64,000 nt of DNA from an uncultured Pseudomonadota bacterium (GTDB taxonomy: Bacteria; Pseudomonadota; Gammaproteobacteria; Steroidobacterales; Steroidobacteraceae), in contig CAIKZZ010000021.1 of the NCBI GenBank assembly GCA_903832085.1, positions 1 to 64,000 of the forward strand, in the 5' to 3' direction. Numbering within the stretch: the stretch's first letter is position 1; every line of letters begins with the position of its first letter. Below, one piece after another: positions 54,785 through 64,000 of this stretch. The position numbers were made by a program, and so were the translations under genes. Under the pieces are notes generated by a model that saw nothing but the letters and a program-made list of their open reading frames with translations, made no database searches and had not been told where the DNA came from.

Positions 54785-55975
54785 TCAGCGCACTGCAGTG
54801 TACCCGCCGGGGACTCCGTTGGGGGATAAGATGATTTGCCATAGCTGCAAGTTGCGGCTGCGAAAGGAAGCAGCAGAGGCCATGAGCCAGTAATGCCACA
54901 TGCGGTGAAAGCGCTCGCCGTACGTCGTTTGGAGTTCTGGCCACGCACGTTCGACATTCTCCGACCACGCCATGAGCGTTCGATCGTAGTCAGTACCAAA
55001 GTCATGCCAATCTTCCACAACCATGAGTCCTTCGGCGGCAGTATCGACCTGCAGACGGGACGGAATCAGTGAGTTTGGGAAGATGTAGCGCTCAATCCAC
55101 GGATCGTTCGCCCGTTGCGTGAGGCGATGACCAATGGTGTGCAATAAGAAAAGCCCGTCCGGTGTGAGGAGCTCGCGTACTTTTTGTATATAGCCGCGGT
55201 AATTGCGCGCACCCACGTGTTCAAACATACCAAGTGAATAAATGCGGTCAAATGTGCCGTGTATAGCGCGGTAATCATCAAACACAATCGTGACTGGCAA
55301 TCCCTCACAGCGGACTTGCGCAGCCGCGGCTTGGTGTTTGGAAACAGTCACTCCCGTGACTTCAACGCCGTAACGCTGAGCTGCAAACTGTGCAGCACCT
55401 CCCCAACCACAACCGATGTCGAGCACACGCATGCCAGGTTGTAGGCCGAGCTTGCGGCAGACCAAATCCAGCTTCGCTTCCTGTGCCGTATTTAAGTTCT
55501 GAGACTCCGGCCAATACGCGCAGGTGTAGATCATGCGCGGGTCTAGCATGCGCGCATACAGATCATCGCCCACATCGTAATGCCGTTCACCGACTTCAAA
55601 CGAACGGTGTGGTGCTTGTAAATTAATCAGACGCGCCTTGATAGCCAGCCACACTTCGCGCAAGGAGGGGAGACGTTTATCGATTGACGCGCGTAAGGCA
55701 CGCGTGAGGAATTCGTCAATGCGTGTGCAGTCCCACCAGCCATCCATATAGCTCTCGCCCACTCCAAGCGAACCGTCGGCGAGGACGCGATTGTAAAAGC
55801 GAGGATCATGTACGGTGATGTCCCACGGTCGATGACCGTTCACCTGAATATCCGCAGAGGCGAGCCAATCTGTGATGAGCGACTCGGCAGTGACGCGTCG
55901 TGTCGGCCGCCTAATCAGCGGCTGTGTGTGCTCAAATCGTGGCGTGTGGTCTTGTGGCTGTTCCATGGCAGGCAT
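54785..55975 (-). CDS. cfa: cyclopropane-fatty-acyl-phospholipid synthase
   Basis: A 396-residue SAM-dependent enzyme. GESYMDGWWDC near residue 65 is the family motif. MIYTCAYWPE, VLDIGCGWGGAAQFAAQRYGVEVTGVTVS (SAM motif I) and SLGMFEHVGARNYRGYI follow. It methylenates unsaturated acyl chains of membrane phospholipids, often in stationary phase. ATG 55975 or 55966 (three codons apart). The two ends of the gene are intact. Confidence 0.93.
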   Translation of the reverse strand: MPAMEQPQDHTPRFEHTQPLIRRPTRRVTAESLITDWLASADIQVNGHRPWDITVHDPRFYNRVLADGSLGVGESYMDGWWDCTRIDEFLTRALRASIDKRLPSLREVWLAIKARLINLQAPHRSFEVGERHYDVGDDLYARMLDPRMIYTCAYWPESQNLNTAQEAKLDLVCRKLGLQPGMRVLDIGCGWGGAAQFAAQRYGVEVTGVTVSKHQAAAAQVRCEGLPVTIVFDDYRAIHGTFDRIYSLGMFEHVGARNYRGYIQKVRELLTPDGLFLLHTIGHRLTQRANDPWIERYIFPNSLIPSRLQVDTAAEGLMVVEDWHDFGTDYDRTLMAWSENVERAWPELQTTYGERFHRMWHYWLMASAASFRSRNLQLWQIILSPNGVPGGYTAVR

Positions 55976-56029
55976 GCAGATTTTATCGTCGATGCGACCG
56001 ACCCTCAGTAGCCCTATAGTAAAACGGTT

Positions 56030-57802
56030 TTATCCGATTGGTAACAGGGGCACCATGCTGGGCAATACGTATGCTTGGCACAGAGCAATCAGGCCGATGA
56101 GGGTGGCGCCGGCGAGCGAATGCCAGAACATGGTCCGAAAGATGGGGCCCACTGAATGGACCCGCTCGCTTGGGTCCTCATAACAGGCGGTCCCGGCCAC
56201 CATAATGGATTGCGCATCAATCATTTTGCCCATGACGCCGCCCGTGGAGTTGGTGGCAACCGTCAGGACGGGATTTAGGTGTAATTGCTGCGCCGTCAGG
56301 TGTTGCAGGTTACCAAATAGGGCGTTTGATGCCGTATCAGAGCCGGTCAGAAAAACCCCTAACCAGCCCAAAATGGCGGCAAAAAATGGATAAAACACCC
56401 CTGCTGCGGTGCAGGCGAGGCCCAACACCGCATCGGTTCCCGCATAGCGGGTGAGGTAACTGAGGCCTAATACTTGTGCGATCACAAGGACTGGGGCGGC
56501 CAAGCGTGCGCACGTCATCCCAATGGCACGCCGCCACTGCGTGGGGGTCAAGCGCAGATGCAATCCGGTGAGCACCGCGGCAACAAACACGCCGGTGCCG
56601 GCGGCCGAGAGCCAATTGAGCGTGAAGCGAGCCGCCTCCGGCGCACTCGTGACAGTCGCCACAGGCGGCATGCGTTGTACGAGTTGATGCAGTGCCGGCA
56701 TGTCCCACACGAGTAAAGAGAGGGTGCCATGGAGCGGCGCACCGAAGAGTGTTGCGGACACAGCGTAGTGACTGAGTGCGCCGTTAAGGTATGACTTAAA
56801 TGTGGGGGTCCCCCACAGAGCACAACACGCAATCAGCAAACACCAAGGCAGCCATGCACTGAGTGATTGTTGCCAACGGTAATGGCCCGCGATCGGCAGT
56901 TCCACCGGCGCGCGCTCGCCTGCAAGTAAAAACCGCGTCTTGGGTGACCACACAAAGCGCAAGAAAAACATCGTGCATAGCAACGAAAATCCGCCGGCAA
57001 TGATGTCTGTTAATAAGTGTAGTTCCGGAATGTGAGAGGCGAACCATTGCATGCAGCCAAAGCTCAAGCCCGCACACAGCGTTGCCGGCCACACTTCGAT
57101 TACCTGCTTCCACGAGCCACCTTCCATTTTGACAAAAAGAGCAACTAGCCAAAAAGGGATCAGCACAGATAGCAGTGGCAGTTGTCGTCCTGCCATGGTT
57201 GAGAGTGTGAGTTGATCCAGTCCACTGGCTTGAGCCAACGTCACGATGGGAGTGCCAATCGCACCCCAGGCGACAGGCGCTGTGTTGGCAAGTAAATTGA
57301 GTACCGCCGATTGGAACGGTCGAAAGCCGAGGCCCACCATGATCGCGCCTGCAATGGCCACCGGAGTCCCGAAGCCAGACGTTCCTTCCAAAATCGCACC
57401 AAAGCAAAACGCGATGAGCACGCACTGCAGGCGACGATCGCAGGAGATCTGGGTGATAGAAGCTTTGACGATTTCGAAGCGGCCACTATGTACGGTGATG
57501 GTGTACAGCAGCATCGCCGCAAACACGATCCAAACGACGCCCACGAATCCCGACAGCGCCCCGAGTGTAAATGCAGATAGTGCTGCGGTGATGGGCATAT
57601 GAAACACAAGGCAGGAAATGGCAAACGCGCTAAGTACCCCGGCAAGAGCCGCGCGTGGTGCGGAAATCCCGCGATGCCATGTCCCTGCGGCATCGCGATG
57701 GGGGTGCAGGGCAATACAATACAACAAGACCACGATGGGTAATGCAGCGAGGACTGTGGATAACAGCACGTTGCCGACTGGGTTATACACCTGTTGATAC
57801 AT
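56030..57802 (-). CDS. L-lactate/glycolate permease (LctP family)
   Basis: A 590-residue membrane protein with about 12-14 helices. GAILEGTSGFGTPVAIAGAIMVGLGF and NLLANTAPVAWGAIGTPIVTLAQ are signatures of the lactate permease family. NSTGGVMGKMIDAQSIMVA near the C-terminus belongs to the same signature. LldP and GlcA are close relatives and both take up glycolate. With glcDEF 0.7 kb away GlcA-type use is likely (inference). ATG 57802 with GGGAGG upstream. It is divergent from neither glc gene directly: yaeQ lies between. Confidence 0.9.
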   Translation of the reverse strand: MYQQVYNPVGNVLLSTVLAALPIVVLLYCIALHPHRDAAGTWHRGISAPRAALAGVLSAFAISCLVFHMPITAALSAFTLGALSGFVGVVWIVFAAMLLYTITVHSGRFEIVKASITQISCDRRLQCVLIAFCFGAILEGTSGFGTPVAIAGAIMVGLGFRPFQSAVLNLLANTAPVAWGAIGTPIVTLAQASGLDQLTLSTMAGRQLPLLSVLIPFWLVALFVKMEGGSWKQVIEVWPATLCAGLSFGCMQWFASHIPELHLLTDIIAGGFSLLCTMFFLRFVWSPKTRFLLAGERAPVELPIAGHYRWQQSLSAWLPWCLLIACCALWGTPTFKSYLNGALSHYAVSATLFGAPLHGTLSLLVWDMPALHQLVQRMPPVATVTSAPEAARFTLNWLSAAGTGVFVAAVLTGLHLRLTPTQWRRAIGMTCARLAAPVLVIAQVLGLSYLTRYAGTDAVLGLACTAAGVFYPFFAAILGWLGVFLTGSDTASNALFGNLQHLTAQQLHLNPVLTVATNSTGGVMGKMIDAQSIMVAGTACYEDPSERVHSVGPIFRTMFWHSLAGATLIGLIALCQAYVLPSMVPLLPIG

Positions 57803-57884
57803 GTGGCCTCCCGTGTAAGAAAAGCTATGCTGCCGTTCGATCGTTTATAGGCGATCCTGTGGCTTAAAATTCAGGTCGTCGCAC

Positions 57885-58427
57885 TTATGCTGTCAATGAA
57901 AAGAGTTCGACCGGACCCGTCAACGTGGTCTCTCCCACCGATAGATACAAAGTGTGATCTGCAACCGCGAGGTTAAACACCATACGCCGCTCGAGCATGG
58001 CGACCAAACCGCTCAAGAAAACCCGATCAATCGCCTGCACGCGCAAGGCCTCTTTGCGATGTAGCGGCTCCGCTTGCAGCCGATCAAGGAATAGACGCAC
58101 ATCGCGATGGGCATACACGACCACGCGTCGTGCGAGTTTGCTCGCCTTGTGCAACCGCGTCGCTTCCGGTGTGCCGATATCAATCCATGTGCTGAGTAAC
58201 CCAGTAAGATCACGCACCGCGATGGCCGGCGCATCGGGCTCCGATAAGCCCTTGGAGAACTCGATTCCTTCGGTGTACTCGAGGCAGTACGCCAGCACAC
58301 GCGTTAACAGAAACTCCTCGGTTTCTGACGGATGCCGTGCAATGCGGAACGAGACGGTCTCATAGACGCCACGGTCGGTGTCATTCAGGGTGATATCAAA
58401 GGTATAAATCGTCGCGTTCAGACTCAA
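57885..58427 (-). CDS. yaeQ: YaeQ family protein
   Basis: A 180-residue PD-(D/E)XK-fold protein of unknown cellular role. It begins NATIYTFDITLNDTDRGVYETVSFRIARHPSETEEFLLTRVLAYCLEY, the YaeQ hallmark, and continues with WIDIGTPEATRLHKASKLARRVVVYAHR. TTG at 58427 is taken as start: GGGGAG lies 8 bases upstream and it matches the family start. A further TTG at 58445 is open. Divergent from glcD. Confidence 0.87.
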   Translation of the reverse strand: MSLNATIYTFDITLNDTDRGVYETVSFRIARHPSETEEFLLTRVLAYCLEYTEGIEFSKGLSEPDAPAIAVRDLTGLLSTWIDIGTPEATRLHKASKLARRVVVYAHRDVRLFLDRLQAEPLHRKEALRVQAIDRVFLSGLVAMLERRMVFNLAVADHTLYLSVGETTLTGPVELFSLTA

Positions 58428-58549
58428 GGCGGTTTCTCCCCACAAACGTCACGATACCGTAGTTTGGGATCATGATAGGGGGCTATCGGTGTCGACGTGG
58501 GGCCTTTCGCGCGGCACACTAACCGTCTTTGTATGAAACGGTACGCGTG

Positions 58550-60043
58550 ATGCAGCCAGTTCTGGAGGGTATGGGGGCGATAGACCTCCCGTTACAGCAG
58601 CGCGTGGTGGCGGCATTACGGACGTATTTGCCTGCTGACGCTGTGTTATTTGAGGCCGAACAGACGCGGCCTTACGAGTGCGACGGACTCACGTTGTACC
58701 GGCAGGTGCCCATGATTGTGGTGCTACCCGCGACAGAGGCCGATGTGCGCGAGATTTTACGGATTGCGAGCGCGCTTGGTGTCCCGGTGGTGCCGCGTGG
58801 CGCCGGCACCGGCTTGTCGGGGGGCGCGCTGCCCCATGCGGCGGGCATCTTGCTGTCGTTGGCAAAACTCAACCGAGTGTTGGAACTGGATCCCGAGGCA
58901 CGTACAGCGCGGGTGGAGCCTGGGGTGCGCAATTTGGCCATCTCGCAGGCAGCCGAGCCCTTTGGTCTTTACTATGCGCCCGATCCATCGAGTCAGGTGG
59001 CATGCACCATCGGCGGCAATGTTGCGGAAAATTCAGGTGGGGTGCATTGCCTGAAGTATGGGTTAACCGTGAACAACGTGCTCGCTGTGCGTGGTTACAC
59101 GGTTCTTGGTGAGCCCGTTGAATTTGGATCTGCAGCCCTCGACGGACCTGGGCTTGATCTTTTAAGTCTGATCGTGGGTAGCGAAGGCACCTTGATTGTA
59201 GTGACCGAAGTGCTGGTGCGTTTGGTGCCAAAGCCTGTGCTTGCACGCTGCATCATGGCCAGTTTTGCCGAAGTCGATGCCGCTGGTGATGCGGTAGCCG
59301 CCGTCATTGCTGCTGGCATTATTCCGGCGGGACTCGAGATGATGGATCAAGCCGCGACTCGCATGGTTGAGCCGTTTGTGAAAGCAGGCTACGACCTTGA
59401 GGCAGCAGCAATCCTTTTATGCGAGTCCGACGGCACTGTCGATGAAGTTGCCGAGGAGATCGAGCGTATGTCGACAGTCTTGCGTGCCCATGGCGCGACG
59501 CGACTCGCGGTCTCGGCCAATGAGGCTGAGCGCCTCAGGTTTTGGGCTGGGCGGAAAAACGCATTCCCCGCAGCGGGACGCGTGTCACCAGATTATTACT
59601 GCATGGATGGCACCATTCCGCGACATCAGCTTGGGCGAGTCCTCGGCGCGATTCGGGACATGGAAGTTAAATACAATTTGCGTTGCCCCAATGTGTTTCA
59701 TGCCGGGGATGGCAACTTGCATCCATTAATTTTATTCGATGCCAACGATGCGGATTCGGTGGCGCGAGCTGATGCATTTGGTGTGGCGATTTTAGAACTC
59801 AGCATTGCGGTGGGAGGCACCGTGACTGGTGAGCACGGTGTGGGGGTGGAAAAGATCAATCAGCTGTGCCTACAGTTTGATGAGGTGACGCGCGCGGCAT
59901 TTATCAATATCCGCCTCGCATTTGATCCAACGCAGCGCCTAAATCCCGGCAAAGCGATTCCTACGTTGCACCGCTGCGCCGAGTACGGGCGCGCGCATGT
60001 GCATCACGGCGCGGTCGCGTTCCCTGAGCTGGAGCGCTTTTAA
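58550..60043 (+). CDS. glcD: glycolate oxidase subunit GlcD (FAD-linked)
   Basis: A 497-residue FAD-binding oxidase. PRGAGTGLSGGALP and ENSGGVHCLKYGLTVNNVL bind FAD. GSEGTLIVVTEVLVRLVP follows, and the C-terminal FAD-oxidase domain has FHAGDGNLHPLILFD and GTVTGEHGVGVEKINQL, ending LNPGKAIP. It oxidises glycolate (or D-lactate) to glyoxylate. ATG 58550; GTG or TTG codons upstream are possible. Its TAA shares a base with the glcE ATG. First gene of glcDEF. Confidence 0.94.
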   Translation: MQPVLEGMGAIDLPLQQRVVAALRTYLPADAVLFEAEQTRPYECDGLTLYRQVPMIVVLPATEADVREILRIASALGVPVVPRGAGTGLSGGALPHAAGILLSLAKLNRVLELDPEARTARVEPGVRNLAISQAAEPFGLYYAPDPSSQVACTIGGNVAENSGGVHCLKYGLTVNNVLAVRGYTVLGEPVEFGSAALDGPGLDLLSLIVGSEGTLIVVTEVLVRLVPKPVLARCIMASFAEVDAAGDAVAAVIAAGIIPAGLEMMDQAATRMVEPFVKAGYDLEAAAILLCESDGTVDEVAEEIERMSTVLRAHGATRLAVSANEAERLRFWAGRKNAFPAAGRVSPDYYCMDGTIPRHQLGRVLGAIRDMEVKYNLRCPNVFHAGDGNLHPLILFDANDADSVARADAFGVAILELSIAVGGTVTGEHGVGVEKINQLCLQFDEVTRAAFINIRLAFDPTQRLNPGKAIPTLHRCAEYGRAHVHHGAVAFPELERF

Positions 60044-61158
60044 TGCCTACCACCCCACAGCATCTGCCTGAGCTCGCTCGTCTTGTGGATCAGGTATGCA
60101 TGGCCGCTGCGCAGCGTCAGCCACTCACGATTCGTGCAGGTGGTACCAAAGACTTTTATGGCAATGCAGTGGACGGCAATACAGGGGTAGCAGAGCAACT
60201 CGACCCGCGCAGTTATAGCGGCGTCATTGCCTATCAGCCAACGGAGTTGGTCATCACCGCGCGCGCAGGTACGCCGCTGCGAGAGATCGAGACGCTCATC
60301 GCAGCGCAGGGCCAAATGTTCGGGTTTGAGCCACCGCATTTTGGCGTAGGCGCGACGTTTGGGGGCTGTATTGCGGCGGGACTTGCAGGGCCGCGACGGG
60401 CTGGCATGGGCCCCGCGGCGGGGGCAATTCGGGATTTTATGTTGGGGGCACGCGTACTCAATGGCACAGGGCAGATACAGCAGTTTGGCGGCACGGTCAT
60501 GAAGAATGTTGCCGGCTACGATGTGTCGCGTCTGTTAGCCGGTTCTATGGGGACGCTCGGTGTGTTGCTCGAGGCCTCCGTCAAGCTTGTTCCTCGGCCA
60601 TTCAGTGAAGACACGCGCCGTCTTGCGTGTGATGAAGTACAGGCGCGTGCACTCCTAAGCCGTTGGGCGCGCGCGAGTCTCGCCGTGTCTGCAAGCTGTT
60701 GGTGTGAAGGCCAACTTGTGGTCCGCCTATCTGGGGCACACTCTGCGGTGATGCATGGCATCGCTGTGGTGGGAGGCGAGGACCTGAGTGCTGCTGAGGC
60801 GACGGCGTTTTGGTCTGGCGTACGTGAGCAAACAGTCGATTTTTTTGCACAGTCCTTCCCCTTGTGGCGCGTGAGCGTCCCGGCAACGGCTGACTCACTC
60901 GCACTCGGCGCACCTGAATTACAGGAGTGGGGAGGGGCCTTACGTTGGGTCGCAACGACGCTCCCGGCGGCGACTGTGCGTGCGCGAGCCGCCACACTCG
61001 GTGGTCATGCCACCTTGTTTCGCAATAATCCGGGCGGGGTAGTGGCGTTGACTCCGTTGTCTGCGATACAGCAGTCACTGGAGAGTCGTGTGCGTGCAGC
61101 CTTTGATCCGCACGGTATTTTTAATTCGGGGCGGATGCATGCAAACGCAGCTTGCTAG
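60043..61158 (+). CDS. glcE: glycolate oxidase subunit GlcE
   Basis: A 371-residue FAD-binding subunit. LTIRAGGTKDFYG, GATFGGCIAAGLAGPRRAGMGPAAGAIRDFMLGARVLNG and GGTVMKNVAGYDVSRLLAGSMGTLGVL match GlcE, and the end reads DPHGIFNSGRM. It works with GlcD and GlcF in electron transfer from glycolate. It overlaps glcD by one base and glcF by about 20 bases, implying coupled translation. Confidence 0.93.
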   Translation: MPTTPQHLPELARLVDQVCMAAAQRQPLTIRAGGTKDFYGNAVDGNTGVAEQLDPRSYSGVIAYQPTELVITARAGTPLREIETLIAAQGQMFGFEPPHFGVGATFGGCIAAGLAGPRRAGMGPAAGAIRDFMLGARVLNGTGQIQQFGGTVMKNVAGYDVSRLLAGSMGTLGVLLEASVKLVPRPFSEDTRRLACDEVQARALLSRWARASLAVSASCWCEGQLVVRLSGAHSAVMHGIAVVGGEDLSAAEATAFWSGVREQTVDFFAQSFPLWRVSVPATADSLALGAPELQEWGGALRWVATTLPAATVRARAATLGGHATLFRNNPGGVVALTPLSAIQQSLESRVRAAFDPHGIFNSGRMHANAAC

Positions 61159-62359
61159 TTTTATACAGGGTACAGCCCAAGGCCTAGAGGCTGAGGCCAT
61201 CTTACGCACCTGTGTGCACTGTGGGTTTTGTACCGCGGTGTGTCCGACCTATCTACTCACGGGAAATGAGTTGGAAGGTCCTCGAGGGCGCATCTACTTG
61301 ATCAAGCAGCTGCTCGAGGGTGCAGCGGTCACAGATAAAACGCAAACGCATTTGGATCACTGCTTGACGTGCCGTGCGTGTGAAACTGCATGTCCTTCGG
61401 GAGTGCGTTACGGACACTTACTCGACATTGGGCGCGCCGTACTCACCGAGCGTGCACCACGCCCTGTCGGTTCGCGTTGGATCCGTCGCTTGCTGAGTGC
61501 GTTTCTGACGAGCGCTGCAGTGATACCACTGTATCGTGTGGCGCAGTGGCTGCGCGTACTACTTCCATTACAGTTGCGTCGTCTCGTGCGGCCACGTGAG
61601 CACTTGCCTGCGTGGCCTCAGGCGCGCCACGCACGACGTGTCTTGATGCCAGAGGGCTGTGTGCAGCGCGCGATGGCGCCGCAGATTAATGTGGCTACTG
61701 CGCAGGTGCTCGATGCATTGCAATTTTCTGTACTGCGTACGCCGGTGTCGGGCTGCTGTGGTGCGATCCGCCAGCATCTGGATGAGAGTGAGGGCGCGCG
61801 CACACAGGCACGTCGCAATATTGATGCCTGGTGGCCAGCAATCGTTGCGGGTTGCAGCGCGATTGTGAGTAACGCCAGTGGCTGTGGACTCATGCTTAAA
61901 GACTATGGACGTTTGCTGAAAGACGATCCTTTGTATGCCACCAAAGCGGCGAAGGTCAGCACACTCGTCTGTGATATTGCAGAGCTCGTGTATGCAGAGC
62001 GCGCGAACTGGTTATCACGTATCAGAGCAGTGCAGGCGCAGCGGATCGTGTTTCATGCGCCGTGCACTTTGCAACACGGGCAGCAGCGCACAGGACTTGT
62101 TGAAAGCTTACTGACCGAGGCGGGAGTCACGTTGTTGCCAGTGAGTGAGGGGCATGTGTGTTGCGGTTCTGCCGGAACCTACTCGCTATTGCAGCCCACA
62201 ACGGCAAGAGCATTGCGCGAGCGCAAACTTCAAGGGCTGACCATAGCAAGTCCTGAGCTTATTTTGTCAGCCAATGTCGGCTGTATCAGCCATTTAGCCG
62301 CTGGTACCACCATTCGGGTCCGGCACTGGATTGAGTGGTTGGCAGAAGCGCTCGCCTAA
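61139..62359 (+). CDS. glcF: glycolate oxidase iron-sulfur subunit GlcF
   Basis: A 406-residue protein with two [4Fe-4S] motifs, CVHCGFCTAVCP and CLTCRACETACP, followed by two CCG-type domains (SGCCGAIRQHL, HVCCGSAGTYS). It passes electrons from GlcDE to the quinone pool. ATG 61139 is preferred, giving the usual GlcF start (MQTQLASF); the frame is open to 61088 within glcE. The last gene of the operon. Confidence 0.94.
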   Translation: MQTQLASFIQGTAQGLEAEAILRTCVHCGFCTAVCPTYLLTGNELEGPRGRIYLIKQLLEGAAVTDKTQTHLDHCLTCRACETACPSGVRYGHLLDIGRAVLTERAPRPVGSRWIRRLLSAFLTSAAVIPLYRVAQWLRVLLPLQLRRLVRPREHLPAWPQARHARRVLMPEGCVQRAMAPQINVATAQVLDALQFSVLRTPVSGCCGAIRQHLDESEGARTQARRNIDAWWPAIVAGCSAIVSNASGCGLMLKDYGRLLKDDPLYATKAAKVSTLVCDIAELVYAERANWLSRIRAVQAQRIVFHAPCTLQHGQQRTGLVESLLTEAGVTLLPVSEGHVCCGSAGTYSLLQPTTARALRERKLQGLTIASPELILSANVGCISHLAAGTTIRVRHWIEWLAEALA

Positions 62360-62413
62360 GACGCACACGCATCCCGCAGACGTGTAAACTCACCGTTTTC
62401 TGGGCGAGCCCTT

Positions 62414-63631
62414 GTGAACAACACTCCAGTCACGGCAACACCGAAGCGCCCTTTAAATTATGGCGAGTTTGTGACCATGATGGCGGCCGCGATGGCTCTG
62501 CATGCGGCTGCGATCGACACCATGCTGCCGGCGTTGCCGACTATAGGCCGTGCCTTTACTGTGACAAGTCAGAACCAGCTGCAGTGGCTTGTGACCATTT
62601 TTATGGTCGGCTCCGGGCTCGGCCAAATCATCTACGGGCCATTAACGGACCGCTACGGCCGGCGACCCGTCTTACTGGCCGGCATGAGCGTCTTTGTGCT
62701 GATTTCGCTAGTGGCTGGGAGCGCGCCGTCGCTTAGGTGGTTGTTATTAGCGCGCGTATTACAAGGCTTTGCAGCAGCAGCCACGAGTGTAGTGTGCAGA
62801 GCGATCGTGCGAGACCGATTCGTGGGTGCGAGCATGGCGCGGGTTATGTCGGTGATTTTCATTGTGTTCCTGACAGCTCCCATTCTTGCGCCCTCTATCG
62901 GACAGCTGTTGCTACTGGTGATGCCGTGGCGTGGGTTGTTTGTGGCACTCGCGGTCTTTGGCGGTAGCGTGACCCTGTGGGTGTACTTGCGTTTACCTGA
63001 GTCATTAGCCGTAGAGACTCGCCGTGGTTTGAGTGTGAGTGATTTGACGCAAGCTGCATGGTTTGTGATTAGCGAGCCGGTCTCCATGTTGTATACGATC
63101 GCGATGACCGTGATGTTTGGGGCATTGTTGTCCTACGTCAGCACGGTGTCGCAGATTTTCAATGAGGGATTCCATGCGCCGCACTTAATGGCGGCAGCGT
63201 TCGCCTTTTGTGCCTCGGCCATGGGTCTTGCCGCATTTACCAATTCGCGCCTCGTGGAACGGCTCGGTATGCGGCGCATCTCGCACACTTCATTGCTACT
63301 GTTTATTGCGATCACTGGTGTGCATGTGCTCGTGTCGCTATCCATACACGAAGGGGTGGTGCTGTTTTCCATCCTACAGGCCGGTGCGATGGCATGTTTT
63401 GGTCTGTGCGTCTCAAATTTTGGAGCGATCGCCATGCAGCCGATGGGGGCGATTGCCGGTAGCGCAGCCTCTGTGCAGGGCGTGATTTACACTATTGGGG
63501 GAGCGTTACTGGCTTCACTCATCGGTCAGCAATGGCATGGTGCGATTACCTTCTTGCCGCTTGGAGCCTTTTGTTGCGGCTGCGTGGCACTGGCGTGCGT
63601 CCTCACGGCCGAGCGAGGACGCTTGTTTTAG
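62414..63631 (+). CDS. Bcr/CflA family MFS multidrug exporter
   Basis: A 405-residue major facilitator with 12 hydrophobic helices. AIDTMLPALPTIGRAF and GSGLGQIIYGPLTDRYGRRPVLLAG (motif A) are the Bcr/CflA signature, with RAIVRDRF between. It probably exports drugs or small metabolites using the proton gradient. GTG start at 62414, 54 bases after glcF. No regulator is adjacent. Confidence 0.88.
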   Translation: MNNTPVTATPKRPLNYGEFVTMMAAAMALHAAAIDTMLPALPTIGRAFTVTSQNQLQWLVTIFMVGSGLGQIIYGPLTDRYGRRPVLLAGMSVFVLISLVAGSAPSLRWLLLARVLQGFAAAATSVVCRAIVRDRFVGASMARVMSVIFIVFLTAPILAPSIGQLLLLVMPWRGLFVALAVFGGSVTLWVYLRLPESLAVETRRGLSVSDLTQAAWFVISEPVSMLYTIAMTVMFGALLSYVSTVSQIFNEGFHAPHLMAAAFAFCASAMGLAAFTNSRLVERLGMRRISHTSLLLFIAITGVHVLVSLSIHEGVVLFSILQAGAMACFGLCVSNFGAIAMQPMGAIAGSAASVQGVIYTIGGALLASLIGQQWHGAITFLPLGAFCCGCVALACVLTAERGRLF

Positions 63632-63663
63632 TGTGTGCTCATGCGACTAATGCAGAGCTATAT

Positions 63664-64000
63664 TCATTCTAACTCCGGATAGGGGCCTTTACCGCCTTCG
63701 GCAATAAAGCGCTCGATGCGCGCTTCAAGCAATGGTAGGGGAACTGATCCTAGGGCGAGTACCGTGTCATTAAACGCACGGATATTAAATTTAGCACCCA
63801 GCACATTTTCGGCTTTGGCGCGTGCTTTGAGAATCGCTGTTTCGCCTAAGTAATAAGACAGCGCCTGTCCAGGCCAGCCGATGTAGCGATCGATCTCTGT
63901 TTCGATCTCATGTTCCGGTAAAGCGGTGTACTCGCGAAAATACTGAATAGCCCGTTCGCGTGTCCACCCTTGCGAGTGAATGCCGGTATCGACGACTAAA
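63664..64000 (-). CDS. DUF885 family protein, C-terminal fragment cut by window edge
   Basis: The last 112 codons of a longer protein. The translation includes LVVDTGIHSQGWTRERAIQYF, then EIDRYIGWPGQALSYYLGE and FNIRAFNDTVLALGSVPLPLLEARIERFI. This is the conserved C-terminal end of DUF885 proteins, which are metallopeptidase-like (HExxH lies outside the window). Stop TGA is at 63664-63666. It is convergent with the MFS gene, 32 bases apart. Confidence 0.85.
   Translation of the reverse strand, partial: LVVDTGIHSQGWTRERAIQYFREYTALPEHEIETEIDRYIGWPGQALSYYLGETAILKARAKAENVLGAKFNIRAFNDTVLALGSVPLPLLEARIERFIAEGGKGPYPELE

Overview
The window looks like chromosomal DNA of a GC-rich proteobacterium, most likely a gammaproteobacterium. 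Pointers are a fused CysNC behind CysD, a CBU_0592-type membrane protein, YaeQ, HutD/Ves and GlcDEF. The genus cannot be read from the sequence, and no rRNA, tRNA or CRISPR array was seen. Genes are tightly packed with many 4-base ATGA/GTGA stop-start overlaps.

Region 1 (1-13.4 kb, all minus strand) is one long exopolysaccharide/O-antigen-type operon read right to left. It holds a large SLBB outer-membrane exporter, WlbB/WlbA-type 2,3-diamino-sugar enzymes, a Wzz-like chain-length protein, a Wzy/WaaL-like polymerase or ligase, a Wzx flippase, an AsnB-type amidotransferase, a glycosyltransferase, an acyltransferase, a methyltransferase and an epimerase cut by the window edge. A nested inverted repeat lies upstream of the exporter.

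Region 2 (13.6-33.5 kb) is metabolic. It contains a guanidinobutyrase with a D-arginine-dehydrogenase-like flavoenzyme, a class V PLP enzyme, a secreted amidohydrolase and an ABC-F ATPase. It also has the sulfate activation operon cysD-cysNC-cysQ with a 2OG-Fe(II) oxygenase appended, an ornithine-cyclodeaminase/DauB-type enzyme, and cobS-cobT without cobN. A four-gene catabolic operon (AKR, FAH-family, DapA-family, second DauA-like flavoenzyme) follows, then small housekeeping genes.

Region 3 (about 33.5-51.8 kb) is plasmid-like DNA inside this chromosomal context. It has a KfrA-like gene, parB, parA, a RepA-family initiator, a paiB-paiA pair, a MobA/MobL (MobQ-type) relaxase, a four-gene minus-strand block and a colinear virB2-virB11 type IV secretion operon that includes a tiny virB7 lipoprotein gene. 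No integrase, virD4 or virB1 is visible. Several palindromes stand at the places expected for regulation, a centromere and oriT: beside kfrA, below parB, over the virB2 Shine-Dalgarno and before the relaxase.

Region 4 (51.9-64 kb) returns to ordinary chromosomal genes: EamA transporter plus HutD, an amino-acid permease, cyclopropane fatty acid synthase, a lactate/glycolate permease, YaeQ, the glycolate oxidase operon glcDEF, a Bcr/CflA drug exporter and the C-terminal end of a DUF885 protein.
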